DNA of 64,000 bases, taken from contig NZ_CP094494.1 in assembly GCF_022810765.1 (NCBI RefSeq), forward strand, positions 1,922,001-1,986,000. The letters are read 5' to 3'. Under the pieces are notes generated by a model, which saw only the letters and a list, made by a program, of their open reading frames with translations, did not search any database and was not told the origin of the DNA. Below, one piece after another: positions 16,727 through 26,285 of the stretch. A program made the translations under genes and the position numbers. This DNA is from Winogradskyella sp. MH6. Lineage in GTDB: Bacteria > Bacteroidota > Bacteroidia > Flavobacteriales > Flavobacteriaceae. Position 1 is the stretch's first letter. Each line of letters starts with the position of its first letter.

Positions 16727-19700
16727 ATGAAAAATTGCTCTGTTTTTGTTCTAATAATGTTCGGTTTGTTCGCTTTTGGGCAACAAAAACAATTTAATAT
16801 TGAATGGAATGGTGATAAGGTTTTAGAAACAGAATATGGTAAGATAACCATCCCAGGATTTGATGAGAAACATTTTAGTTATGACGACAAAAATGGTTTG
16901 ATATTTTTTTCTCAATGGGAAGGAGACAGAGGTTTTGTAGATGAAAATTCGGTTACCTTATCTAATGTTGTTTACGAAACGATTACTCAAAATAGTCTTA
17001 AAAACTTAAGTACTAATCTTGTTCCAAATTCGGTAAAATTCAATTCTTACAACACCAATGCAAGAGACAAACGCGGATATTATTTTCAAATAAGTCCTAT
17101 TGTTAAGGATAGAGGTGTTTATAAAAAGATTAAATCCTTCACTATAAACTATAATATTACATCTAATAGATCTCAGGCTGTAGCAAAATCAGATATTATA
17201 AATTCTGTACTAAGTTCTGGTGAGTGGTATAGGTTTTATATAGAAGAGTCCGGTGTTTTTCGGTTGTCAAAAGGATTTCTAAATAGTTTAGGAATCAATA
17301 CAAATTCTGTAGATCCTCGAAATATTAAAATATATGGTAATGGAGGAAGGATGTTGCCATTATTAAATTCTGCTAATTATCCTTTTGATTTGGTAGAAAA
17401 CGCTGTAAAATTTGTTGGTGAAGATGATGGAAGTTTTGATAATAATGATTACATCTTATTTTATGGTGAAGGTCCTAAAACATATAGCCAAGAGAGTCAA
17501 ACAAACTTAAACTTATACACAGACAAGACCTATTATTATGTAAATATTAGTTCTGGTAACGGTAAAAGAATTCAGCAAATGCCAAGTATAGATGCAGCAG
17601 CAGATATACAAATCAATACCTTTCAAGATTATCAGTTTTATGAAGTAGATGAGCATAATTTAGCCAAATTAGGTAGACGTTGGTTTGGTGATGCTTTTGG
17701 TGTTGAAAATCAGCGTGTTTATGACTTTCAATTTCCGAATTTAGTAACTAGTGAGCCTGTACGATTCGATATTGCAGTAGGTTCAGTTTCAGAAACCGAT
17801 GGTACTACAATGGGCATTACAATAAACGGAAACCTTATTTCTAGTCTTGGTTTGGGTGTTATTACTCCTGGATCTGTTTTGGGTACCGCAAATGCCTATG
17901 GAGGTGATTTAAATATGTCATCAGATGCAATAAGAGTAACCTTAGATTATAATAATAATGGTAATCCGTCTGCAAATGCCTATTTAGATTATATCAATAT
18001 TGAAGCCACAAGAGATTTGGCATACGCAGGAGATCAATTGGTGTTTAAAAATAATGATGTGGCTATTACTCCAGGTATTGTGGAGTACAATTTGTCAAAT
18101 GCTTCAGGTGTTCATGAAATATGGGATATAACAGATAGGTTTAATGTTTCTAACACTTTAAATCCCGAAGGGTTAAGCAACTTAAGTTTTAAGGCTGTTT
18201 CGGGTGAAGAACGCACTTATATCGCTTTTTCTACTTCAAATACATTACAGCCAAAAAAAGAATCGAGATCTACTGTAGCAAATCAGAATTTAAAAGGAAC
18301 AATATTTCTTAACAATCAAGGTGTTTTTGAGGATGTGGATTACATTATGTTGACTCCCGCTGAACTTTTATCTCAAGCAGAGCGATTGGCTCAGATTAAT
18401 AGAAATAAGTACGGTCTTAACGTAAAGGTTGTTGATCTTCAAACCATTTATAATGAGTTTAGTGCTGGGAGTCAGGATATTGCTGCTATTAGAAATTTCT
18501 TAAAATATGTTTATGACAACGCTAGTGTTCCTAGTCGAAAGTTAAAATATGTATGCTTGTTTGGTGAGGGTTCTTATGACTACAAAGATAGAGTAAGAAA
18601 CAATACAAACTTAGTTCCTTCTTGGTATTCTATAGATAGTTTTAGCCTCACAAATTCGTTTGTTTCAGATGATTTTTATGTGATGTTAGATGATAATGAA
18701 GGAGGTATGGGTAATTCGGATAGAATGGATGTTGCGGTAGGCAGAATATTAGCAGAAGATCTTCAGCGAGCAAAAGAAATGGTAGATAAAATCGAAGCTT
18801 ATTATCAGCCAGAAGCCTATGGGATTTGGAGAAATAATGTCTTATTAGTGTCAGATGATGTAGATGTAGGTTGGGAAAGAACATTACAAGAGACCACAGA
18901 TAATCTAGGAACTAATATAGAAACCGATAAGCCATTTTTTAATGTTGTAAAGATTCACACAGATGCTTTTGAACAGGAATCTTCTGCTGCAGGAGATCGA
19001 TATCCGCAAGTAAATGAAGCTTTTAAAGATGCTATTGAGGTTGGTGCTGTGGTTGTAAATTATTTTGGGCATGGTGGTGAAAACGGATTGGCTAAGGAGC
19101 GTATTTTCGATAAGTTTGATGCTCAGGAGATTAATAATATTTGCAAATACAATCTTTTTATAACAGTAACCTGTGAGTTTACAAAGTTTGACGATCCTGA
19201 TAGAGATACAGCGGGAGAGTTTACATATTGGAATACAACAGGAGGTGCCATTGCTTTAATGACCACAACAAGACAGATTTTTGTTACAGTAGGAGAGAGT
19301 TTTAATGAGACTTTAGATGATTATTTATTCGCTTACGGATCTAATGATTACCAACCTATAGGAGAAGTTTTAAGATTAACAAAAACTGATAATAGTATAG
19401 CGGGAATCACACAAAAACGATTGGTTTTTTTAATAGGAGATCCTGCTATGAAGTTGGCATTTCCGCAGCCAGACATTAGACTTACCAAAGTGAATGATGT
19501 AGAAATCACACAGCAAATAGATACATTAAAAGCACTAAGTCGTACTAAATTATCTGGAGAAGTTACCGATGTTAATGGCAATGTGTTATCTAATTACAAC
19601 GGTACATTAACCGCTACGGTTTTTGATAAAAGAATTGATCGTCAAACGTTGGCTAACGACGGAACTACAGATGGTAATGGTACAATTTATTTAAATTTTA

Positions 19701-20587
19701 CCACTTTAGGAGAAATCCTTTTCAAAGGACAGGCTACAATTGAAAATGGTCAGTTTGAGTTCGATTTTATAGTGCCTAGAGATATTGGTATACCAGTAGG
19801 TAATGGAAAAGTTAGCTTTTATGCTCAAACAGATAACGGATTATCTGATCAAACAGGTGCAAATTTTGATATCAAAGTTGGAGGCATTAATGAAGATGCA
19901 CCAGAAGATAATATTGGTCCAGTAATCAATTTATATATGAATGACGAAAATTTTGTTTCAGGAGGAGTTACAAATGAGTCTCCAAGTTTACTGGCAAAAC
20001 TTCAAGATGATAATGGTATTAATACAGCAAGTGGTATTGGTCACGATATTACAGCAATTATTGATGGAGACGAGACAAATCCTGTAGTATTAAATGACTA
20101 CTATCAGGCAGAAGTTGATGATTTCACAAATGGCACAGTCTCGTATCCATTTAGAGATTTAGAGCCTGGTTTGCATACACTTACTTTAAAAGCTTGGGAC
20201 ACCTACAATAATTCATCTACAGCTGAGATTCAATTCACTGTTTATGATAAAGATGAAGAATTAGTTATCAAAAATGTACTTAATTACCCAAATCCATTTG
20301 TTAATTATACTGAGTTTTGGTTTAATCATAATAGCTCAGAGCCATTAGATGTCTCTGTTCAGATATTCACAGTTTCAGGAAAACTTGTAAGAACCATCAA
20401 TGGGCAAACAAGTGCAGATGAGTGTTGTGGTAGTGGAGCATCTTCATTATCTCGTAGTATTGTATGGGATGGTAGAGATGATTTTGGTGATAAAATCGGA
20501 AAAGGAGTCTATGTCTATAAACTAAAAGTGAAATCTAACCGTTTAAATAAGCAAGTTGAAAAAATTCAAAAACTTGTCATACTATAA
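16727..20587 (+). CDS. porU: Type IX secretion system sortase PorU
   Basis: A 1286-residue outer-surface C25-family cysteine protease. PorU removes the C-terminal sorting domain of T9SS cargo and joins the cargo to a surface anchor. It starts with a signal peptide ending near FAFGQQ. The gingipain-like domain carries the catalytic His in YFGHGGENG (residue 782) and Cys in TVTCEFTKFD (residue 816). The 34-residue spacing is normal for PorU. Beta-rich modules follow, and the C-terminus (from NVLNYPNPF, about 1185) is a T9SS-like sorting domain ending in KIQKLVIL. porV follows directly, the conserved flavobacterial order. Confidence 0.95.
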   Translation: MKNCSVFVLIMFGLFAFGQQKQFNIEWNGDKVLETEYGKITIPGFDEKHFSYDDKNGLIFFSQWEGDRGFVDENSVTLSNVVYETITQNSLKNLSTNLVPNSVKFNSYNTNARDKRGYYFQISPIVKDRGVYKKIKSFTINYNITSNRSQAVAKSDIINSVLSSGEWYRFYIEESGVFRLSKGFLNSLGINTNSVDPRNIKIYGNGGRMLPLLNSANYPFDLVENAVKFVGEDDGSFDNNDYILFYGEGPKTYSQESQTNLNLYTDKTYYYVNISSGNGKRIQQMPSIDAAADIQINTFQDYQFYEVDEHNLAKLGRRWFGDAFGVENQRVYDFQFPNLVTSEPVRFDIAVGSVSETDGTTMGITINGNLISSLGLGVITPGSVLGTANAYGGDLNMSSDAIRVTLDYNNNGNPSANAYLDYINIEATRDLAYAGDQLVFKNNDVAITPGIVEYNLSNASGVHEIWDITDRFNVSNTLNPEGLSNLSFKAVSGEERTYIAFSTSNTLQPKKESRSTVANQNLKGTIFLNNQGVFEDVDYIMLTPAELLSQAERLAQINRNKYGLNVKVVDLQTIYNEFSAGSQDIAAIRNFLKYVYDNASVPSRKLKYVCLFGEGSYDYKDRVRNNTNLVPSWYSIDSFSLTNSFVSDDFYVMLDDNEGGMGNSDRMDVAVGRILAEDLQRAKEMVDKIEAYYQPEAYGIWRNNVLLVSDDVDVGWERTLQETTDNLGTNIETDKPFFNVVKIHTDAFEQESSAAGDRYPQVNEAFKDAIEVGAVVVNYFGHGGENGLAKERIFDKFDAQEINNICKYNLFITVTCEFTKFDDPDRDTAGEFTYWNTTGGAIALMTTTRQIFVTVGESFNETLDDYLFAYGSNDYQPIGEVLRLTKTDNSIAGITQKRLVFLIGDPAMKLAFPQPDIRLTKVNDVEITQQIDTLKALSRTKLSGEVTDVNGNVLSNYNGTLTATVFDKRIDRQTLANDGTTDGNGTIYLNFTTLGEILFKGQATIENGQFEFDFIVPRDIGIPVGNGKVSFYAQTDNGLSDQTGANFDIKVGGINEDAPEDNIGPVINLYMNDENFVSGGVTNESPSLLAKLQDDNGINTASGIGHDITAIIDGDETNPVVLNDYYQAEVDDFTNGTVSYPFRDLEPGLHTLTLKAWDTYNNSSTAEIQFTVYDKDEELVIKNVLNYPNPFVNYTEFWFNHNSSEPLDVSVQIFTVSGKLVRTINGQTSADECCGSGASSLSRSIVWDGRDDFGDKIGKGVYVYKLKVKSNRLNKQVEKIQKLVIL

Positions 20588-20603
20588 TAATAATTTATAT
20601 TTG
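20574..20603 (+). promoter_or_regulatory. Promoter of porV
   Basis: TTG (20574-20576), a 19-base spacer and TATATTTG (20596-20603). The -33 element is inside the last codons of porU, giving porV its own transcription start. Confidence 0.8.
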
Positions 20604-20645
20604 CTAACGAATTAGTACTAGTTGCTTGGTACTAATAACCTAATT

Positions 20646-21917
20646 ATGAACATGAAGAAATACGCAATAACCCTTATCGCTTTAATAACCTACGGTGGCT
20701 TATTTGCACAAGAAACCACCCAAATCATACCTAACACTACAGATAGTAGAGTTATAACTACAGGAGTTCCATTTATGCTTATAGCTCCAGACGCAAGGTC
20801 TGCTGGTATGGGAGATATGGGAGTGGCAACATCTATGGATGGGTTCTCACAGCAGTATAACCCTGCAAAATATGTGTTTTCAGAAGCAAAATCTGGTGTG
20901 AGTTTAAGTTACACTCCGTATTTAAGCAAATTGGTAAATGATATCTCAATTGGTTATGTGTCTTATTTCAATAGACTAAATGAATACAGTGCTGTTTCTG
21001 CAAGTTTTAAATATTTTAGTTTAGGTGAGATAACCTTGACACAGAGTGAAGATGATCCAGGAACGAATGTAAAACCAAATGAATTTACTGCAGATGTGGC
21101 TTATACTTTAAGATTGGCAGATCAATTCTCAATGGCTGTTGCTGTGCGTTATATGAGATCAGACTTAAGAATAAATCAAGTAGATCCTAATGCAAATGCG
21201 GCAAATAGTTTTAATGCTGATATCACAGGGTATTATCAAAGTGAGGAAGAAGCCTATAATGATTTTAATGGTCGTTGGAGAGCAGGTTTTGCAATTCAAA
21301 ATTTAGGTCCAAAGTTTAAATACGATGATGGTGGTAGAGAAAACTTCCAACCTACAAATTTAAGATTAGGAGCAGGTTTCGATTTTATTTTTGATGAGTA
21401 TAGTAAATTAGGTGTAACTGCTGAGGTTTCTAAACTATTAGTACCTACTCCTCCTAGATTAGGAACAAGATTAACATTTGAAGACAACAATGGTAATGGT
21501 ATATATGACGAACCAGATACAAATAATCCGCAGCCAAATGACGATGTGTTAATTTCTGAAGAAGAAAATGTCATTATAGAAGGACAAGATAATGACGTAA
21601 GTTTTTTAAATGGAGTTTTTCAGTCCTTCGGAGATGCTCCTGGTGGTTTCAGCGAAGAACTTAGAGAGTTTACATGGGCATTAGGTGCTGAGTATACTTA
21701 TCAAGATAGTTTTGCGCTTAGAGCAGGTTACTTCAATGAAGCAGAAGATAAAGGTGCGCGTAAGTTTTTTGCAATTGGTGCAGGTTTTAAATACACGACG
21801 ATTAATTTAGATTTATCATATTTGTTCTCTGCATCAAGAGTGCAGAGTCCGTTAGAAAATACACTGCGTTTTTCACTGACATTTAATTTTGGTGATGGTG
21901 AATATGATGAATATTAG
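20646..21917 (+). CDS. porV: Type IX secretion outer membrane shuttle protein PorV (LptO)
   Basis: A 423-residue outer-membrane beta-barrel that carries cargo from the translocon to the PorU sortase. The start at 20646 (or 20652) gives MNMKKYAITLIALITYGGLFA followed by QE, a clear signal peptide. The longer frame from a TTG at 20622 is less likely. The mature N-terminus contains APDARSAGMGDMGVAT, the landmark of PorV/FadL-like proteins in this phylum, and the C-terminal strand ends in FSLTFNFGDGEYDEY. It has its own promoter within porU and is followed by a terminator. Confidence 0.93.
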   Translation: MNMKKYAITLIALITYGGLFAQETTQIIPNTTDSRVITTGVPFMLIAPDARSAGMGDMGVATSMDGFSQQYNPAKYVFSEAKSGVSLSYTPYLSKLVNDISIGYVSYFNRLNEYSAVSASFKYFSLGEITLTQSEDDPGTNVKPNEFTADVAYTLRLADQFSMAVAVRYMRSDLRINQVDPNANAANSFNADITGYYQSEEEAYNDFNGRWRAGFAIQNLGPKFKYDDGGRENFQPTNLRLGAGFDFIFDEYSKLGVTAEVSKLLVPTPPRLGTRLTFEDNNGNGIYDEPDTNNPQPNDDVLISEEENVIIEGQDNDVSFLNGVFQSFGDAPGGFSEELREFTWALGAEYTYQDSFALRAGYFNEAEDKGARKFFAIGAGFKYTTINLDLSYLFSASRVQSPLENTLRFSLTFNFGDGEYDEY

Positions 21918-21940
21918 AATTTATAACGAAAAGATTTTCA

Positions 21941-21971
21941 AAAACTATTGTTTAAAAGCAATAGTTTTTTT
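21941..21971 (+). terminator. Terminator after porV
   Basis: AAAACTATTG (21941-21950) pairs with CAATAGTTTT (21959-21968), followed by a T-run. Confidence 0.85.
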
Positions 21972-21991
21972 GTCTATAAAAGATTTTGAAT

Positions 21992-22474
21992 ATGAAGGAA
22001 GTAAAGATTGAATCAACATTTAAAGTTTACGAAGACTTAAGTGAGCTTCCAGATGATATTCAACAGTTAATGCAATCTGCTATTGAAACCAGAGAAAATG
22101 CATATGCGCCATACTCAAAATTTAAAGTAGGTGCTGCAATCCTATTAGATAATAACGAAGTTATTGTTGGTAGTAATCAAGAAAATGCATCCTATCCTTC
22201 AGGACTGTGTGCAGAGCGTACCGCCATTTATTATGCAGGTGCAAAATATCCAAAAGCTAAGATTCTAAAAATGGCCATAACAGCTTCATCTCAAAATCAA
22301 GTAACGGATTCACCAATTCCACCTTGTGGTGCTTGTAGACAATCTATTTCAGAGTATGAAATTAAACAAGAGCAACCAATAGAAATTTACTTTATGGGAG
22401 TTAAAGGTAAGGTTGTAAAATCAAACTCTCTAGCAAATTTATTGCCACTTGGATTCGATAGAAGTTTCCTATAA
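21992..22474 (+). CDS. cdd: Cytidine deaminase
   Basis: A 160-residue cytoplasmic enzyme that deaminates cytidine and deoxycytidine to uridine and deoxyuridine for pyrimidine salvage. The zinc site is complete: CAERTA provides one cysteine and the proton-shuttling glutamate, and PPCGACRQ the other two cysteines. NxxNAxYxxG-type substrate contacts appear as ENASYPSG. The ATG at 21992 (MKEVKIES) is preferred to the TTG at 21986. It lies between the porV terminator and the pdhA promoter, so it is probably transcribed alone. Confidence 0.93.
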   Translation: MKEVKIESTFKVYEDLSELPDDIQQLMQSAIETRENAYAPYSKFKVGAAILLDNNEVIVGSNQENASYPSGLCAERTAIYYAGAKYPKAKILKMAITASSQNQVTDSPIPPCGACRQSISEYEIKQEQPIEIYFMGVKGKVVKSNSLANLLPLGFDRSFL

Positions 22475-22528
22475 CGATTTCGTAACAAATTTTACAATTT
22501 TCAGTTTTTTGGTTACTAACTAATATGT

Positions 22529-22536
22529 TATTTTTG
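22529..22536 (+). promoter_or_regulatory. Promoter -7 box of pdhA
   Basis: TATTTTTG matches TAnnTTTG. A TTG at 22509-22511 lies 17 bases upstream. The pdhA start is 29 bases downstream of the box. Confidence 0.7.
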
Positions 22537-22565
22537 TTATTCGGATTAAATAGAACGAATCAAAA

Positions 22566-23564
22566 ATGCAAAAAATCACCAAAGAAGTTTACCTTAAATG
22601 GTACGAGGATATGTTGTTTTGGCGAAAGTTTGAGGATAAACTTGCCGCAGTATATATTCAACAAAAAGTAAGAGGATTTCTTCACTTATACAATGGCCAA
22701 GAGGCTGTGTTAGCAGGAGCACTTCATGCAATGGATTTAACTAAGGATAAAATGATTACAGCTTACCGTAATCACGTGCAACCAATAGGTATGGGTGTAG
22801 ATCCAAAACGCGTTATGGCTGAGTTATATGGTAAAGCTACAGGAACATCTCACGGTTTAGGTGGTTCTATGCATATTTTCTCTAAAGAGCACAGGTTTTA
22901 TGGAGGTCATGGTATTGTAGGTGGTCAAATTCCGTTAGGAGCAGGTATAGCTTTTGGTGATAAGTATCACGGTAGTGATGCTGTAACTATTTGTTGTTTT
23001 GGTGATGGTGCTGCAAGACAAGGGTCTTTACACGAAACATTCAACCTAGCAATGTTATGGAATTTACCTGTAGTTTTTGTTTGTGAAAACAATGGTTACG
23101 CAATGGGAACTTCTGTAGAGCGTACAGCAAACCATACAGACATTTGGAAACTAGGTCTAGGTTATGAAATGCCATCAGGCCCAGTAGACGGAATGAATCC
23201 TATAAAAGTTGCTGAAGCTTTTGATGAAGCAATTCAACGTGCAAGAAAAGGAGGAGGACCTTCTTTCTTAGAAGTAAAAACATACAGATATAGAGGTCAT
23301 TCAATGTCTGATGCTCAGCACTACAGAACAAAAGAAGAAGTAGAAGAGTACAAAAAAATAGATCCTATTACTCAGGTAAAAGACATTATTCTAGAAGAGA
23401 AATACGCAACAGAAGAAGAGATTAAGGTTATTGATAAGCGTGTGAAAAAGCTAGTTTCTGAGTGTGAGAAATTCGCAGAAGAATCTCCATACCCAGAAAA
23501 AAATGTAATGTACGACGCAGTATACGAACAAGAAGATTACCCATTTATTCAACACAAATTATAA
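22566..23564 (+). CDS. pdhA: Pyruvate dehydrogenase E1 component, alpha subunit
   Basis: A 332-residue thiamine-diphosphate enzyme subunit that decarboxylates pyruvate in the pyruvate dehydrogenase complex. The thiamine/magnesium motif begins at GDGAARQGS and closes at CENNGYAMGT. The phosphorylation-loop region YRYRGHSMSD is also conserved. pdhC follows after 3 bp. No E1 beta (pdhB) or E3 gene is nearby, so the complex needs subunits encoded elsewhere. Confidence 0.94.
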   Translation: MQKITKEVYLKWYEDMLFWRKFEDKLAAVYIQQKVRGFLHLYNGQEAVLAGALHAMDLTKDKMITAYRNHVQPIGMGVDPKRVMAELYGKATGTSHGLGGSMHIFSKEHRFYGGHGIVGGQIPLGAGIAFGDKYHGSDAVTICCFGDGAARQGSLHETFNLAMLWNLPVVFVCENNGYAMGTSVERTANHTDIWKLGLGYEMPSGPVDGMNPIKVAEAFDEAIQRARKGGGPSFLEVKTYRYRGHSMSDAQHYRTKEEVEEYKKIDPITQVKDIILEEKYATEEEIKVIDKRVKKLVSECEKFAEESPYPEKNVMYDAVYEQEDYPFIQHKL

Positions 23565-23567
23565 GCT

Positions 23568-25196
23568 ATGGCAGAAGTAATAAATATGCCGCGTTTAAGC
23601 GATACAATGGAAGAAGGAACAGTTGCAACTTGGTTGAAACAAGTAGGCGACAAGGTTGAAGAAGGAGATATTTTAGCTGAAATTGAAACCGATAAGGCAA
23701 CTATGGAGTTTGAGTCTTTTAACGAAGGAACATTGCTTCATATTGGTATTCAAGAAGGAGAAACGGCTAAAGTAGATTCGCTTTTAGCTATTATAGGTGA
23801 AGAAGGGGAAGATATTTCAGATTTGTTAAATGGAGGTGCTTCTAGCAAAGAAGAAACTAAGTCTGAAGAAAAAACTGAAGATAAAAAAGAAGAAACAATA
23901 GAAGTAGAAAGTTCTGAAGAATTACCAGAAGGTGTTACTGTTGTAACTATGCCTCGCTTAAGTGATACCATGGAAGAGGGAACAGTTGCAACTTGGTTAA
24001 AGAAAGTTGGAGATGAGGTAGAAGAAGGTGATATCCTTGCTGAGATTGAAACAGATAAAGCAACTATGGAGTTTGAATCTTTTCAATCAGGAACGCTTTT
24101 ACATATTGGATTAGAAGAAGGTGAATCTGCAAAAGTAGATTCTTTATTAGCTATTATTGGTCCTGCTGGAACAGATGTGTCTGGTGTGGCAAAAAACTTT
24201 AAAGTTGGTGGTTCTGAATCTAAATCTGAGCCTAAGACCGAAACTAAAGCTGCACCTAAAGAAGAAAAGAAAGGTGAGCCTAAAAAGGTAGAAGCAAAAC
24301 CAGCATCTACTAGTACATCAACATCAGCTGTTTCTTCATCAGATGGGAGAATTTTTGCTTCACCTTTAGCTAAGAAAATGGCAGAAGAGAAAGGTATTAA
24401 TCTTTCTCAGGTAAAAGGTTCAGGTGAAAACGGTAGAATTGTAAAACGAGATATTGAGAACTTTACTCCAGCTCAAGCATCTGCAAATGTTGGTAAATTT
24501 GTTCCGACAGGAGTAGAGGATTTTGATGAAGTGCCAAACTCTAACATGCGAAAAGCTATTGCTAAGAATTTAGCGAAGTCTAAATTTACAGCACCACATT
24601 ATTATTTAAATGTGGAGTTTGATATGGAAAATGCAATTGCCTTCAGAGCACAGTATAATTCTTTGCCAGACACAAAGATCTCTTATAACGATATGGTAGT
24701 TAAGGCTTGTGCCTTGGCATTAAAGCAACATCCGCAAGTAAACTCTCAGTGGTTTGACGACAAGATGAAGTTAAACAACCATGTTCACATAGGTGTAGCT
24801 GTAGCAGTACCAGATGGTTTGGTAGTGCCTGTTGTTAAATTTGCAAATGAACAAAGTTTAACTCAAATTGGAGCTGCTGTAAAAGAGTATGCTGGTAAAG
24901 CAAGAAATAAAAAGCTGACTTTAGACGAGATGGAAGGCAGTACTTTTACGATTTCTAATTTAGGGATGTTTGGTATTGAGAGTTTTACATCTATTATCAA
25001 TCAACCTAACTCAGCAATCTTATCTGTTGGTGCAATTGTTTCAAAACCAGTTGTTAAAAACGGACAAGTTGTGCCAGGTAACACAATGAAGTTAACCATG
25101 GCTTGCGATCATAGAACCGTTGATGGTGCTACAGGAGCACAATTCCTGCAAACATTAAAAGGATATATAGAAAATCCAGTAACGATGTTAGTATAA
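23568..25196 (+). CDS. pdhC: Pyruvate dehydrogenase E2 (dihydrolipoamide acetyltransferase)
   Basis: A 542-residue core subunit of pyruvate dehydrogenase that transfers acetyl groups to CoA. Two nearly identical lipoyl domains (about residues 1-80 and 125-205) each carry the lipoylated lysine in EIETDKATMEFES. They are separated by Glu/Lys-rich linkers. A peripheral subunit-binding domain (about 262-300, FASPLAKKMAEEKG) and the catalytic domain with the CDHRTVDGATG histidine motif near the end complete the layout. The DNA of the two lipoyl domains is also similar, suggesting internal duplication or ongoing homogenisation. It is cotranscribed with pdhA and followed by a strong terminator. Confidence 0.95.
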   Translation: MAEVINMPRLSDTMEEGTVATWLKQVGDKVEEGDILAEIETDKATMEFESFNEGTLLHIGIQEGETAKVDSLLAIIGEEGEDISDLLNGGASSKEETKSEEKTEDKKEETIEVESSEELPEGVTVVTMPRLSDTMEEGTVATWLKKVGDEVEEGDILAEIETDKATMEFESFQSGTLLHIGLEEGESAKVDSLLAIIGPAGTDVSGVAKNFKVGGSESKSEPKTETKAAPKEEKKGEPKKVEAKPASTSTSTSAVSSSDGRIFASPLAKKMAEEKGINLSQVKGSGENGRIVKRDIENFTPAQASANVGKFVPTGVEDFDEVPNSNMRKAIAKNLAKSKFTAPHYYLNVEFDMENAIAFRAQYNSLPDTKISYNDMVVKACALALKQHPQVNSQWFDDKMKLNNHVHIGVAVAVPDGLVVPVVKFANEQSLTQIGAAVKEYAGKARNKKLTLDEMEGSTFTISNLGMFGIESFTSIINQPNSAILSVGAIVSKPVVKNGQVVPGNTMKLTMACDHRTVDGATGAQFLQTLKGYIENPVTMLV

Positions 25197-25205
25197 TATG
25201 GTATG

Positions 25206-25230
25206 CATTCTGAATTTGTTTCAGAATCTC
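25206..25230 (+). repeat. Dispersed palindromic intergenic repeat, copy 1
   Basis: ATTCTGAA (25207-25214) and TTCAGAAT (25220-25227) form a hairpin in a CATTCTGAA...TCAGAATCT unit. A near-identical copy is at 61850-61874. Confidence 0.6.
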
Positions 25231-25244
25231 ATTATAATTTTAAG

Positions 25245-25279
25245 ACCTGATTTGAGATGTTTCAAATCAGGTTTTTTTA
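25245..25279 (+). terminator. Terminator after pdhC
   Basis: ACCTGATTTGA (25245-25255) pairs perfectly with TCAAATCAGGT (25262-25272), followed by a T-run. Confidence 0.9.
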
Positions 25280-25304
25280 TCTTTAAACTCAAATCAAAAT
25301 TTGT

Positions 25305-26285
25305 ATGAAATATATATTGTCTGTACTTAGTTTGTTATTCATAACAGCTTGTGGTACAAAGCAAAATAGCTCAGGTAGCAAAGAAGACCTTGCAGAAAAA
25401 ATTACCATTACAGCTCAAGATGTAAAAACTAGTATGGAGTATTTAGCATCAGATGAGTTAAAAGGCAGAGCAACAGGTAGCGAAGGCATTGAAAAAGCAG
25501 CAGTTTTTATTGAAAACTTCTTTAAGAAAAATGGTGTAAAACCTTATTTCGAAACCTATAGAGATAGCTTTAAATTAGGTGAAATAGATGGCTACAATAT
25601 AGTTGGGATGATAGAAGGTACAGATGATAAACTAAAGGATGAGTTCATTATTCTTGGCGGTCACTACGATCATATTGGAAAAGGAAAGACAGTAGAAGGA
25701 GACAGTATTGCAAATGGGGCAAATGATGATGCTTCTGGTACTATTGCAGCAATGGAGTTTGGAAGATACTTTTCTAAGTCTAAAAGTAATAAGCGAAGTA
25801 TTTTAATCACACTTTATGATGCAGAAGAAATGGGACTAAAAGGTTCAGCACATTTAGCAACTAAACTTAAAGAATCGGGTTTAAATGCTTATACCATGAT
25901 AAACTTTGAAATGATTGGTGTGCCAAGGGCTGAGGATAAGTCAATGGCTTATATGAGTGGTTATGACCGCTCCAATTTTGCACCAACACTTAATAAATAT
26001 GCTGGCGAAGAAATAGTCGGTTTTTTCCCAAAGGCAAAAGACTTTCAGTTGTTTTACAGATCAGATAATTTTCCTTTTTTCAAAGAATTAAATATTCCTG
26101 CCCACGCTATCTCTACATTCGATTTTACAAATTTTGAATATTACCATCATGTAGATGATGAAGCTGATAAAATGGATTATGAACATATGGCAAATTTTAT
26201 CAATAAAATGATACCTGCTTTAGAAGGTATCATGAATTCAAACAAAAGAGAGGTTGTATTAGAAGCTGTAGTAAATGAAGAATAA
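25305..26285 (+). CDS. M28-family metallopeptidase lipoprotein
   Basis: A 326-residue zinc aminopeptidase-type protein anchored in the envelope. The signal peptide ends in a lipobox, FITAC, with Cys at residue 16. M28 metal ligands are recognisable in GGHYDHIGKG, ANDDASGT and DAEEMGLKGS; a final histidine lies near FEYYHHVDDE. It probably trims peptides in the periplasm or at the outer membrane. A near-match -7 box (TATCTTTA, 25278-25285) overlaps the tail of the upstream terminator. The gene overlaps the next one by 11 bp, so the two are translationally coupled. Confidence 0.88.
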   Translation: MKYILSVLSLLFITACGTKQNSSGSKEDLAEKITITAQDVKTSMEYLASDELKGRATGSEGIEKAAVFIENFFKKNGVKPYFETYRDSFKLGEIDGYNIVGMIEGTDDKLKDEFIILGGHYDHIGKGKTVEGDSIANGANDDASGTIAAMEFGRYFSKSKSNKRSILITLYDAEEMGLKGSAHLATKLKESGLNAYTMINFEMIGVPRAEDKSMAYMSGYDRSNFAPTLNKYAGEEIVGFFPKAKDFQLFYRSDNFPFFKELNIPAHAISTFDFTNFEYYHHVDDEADKMDYEHMANFINKMIPALEGIMNSNKREVVLEAVVNEE

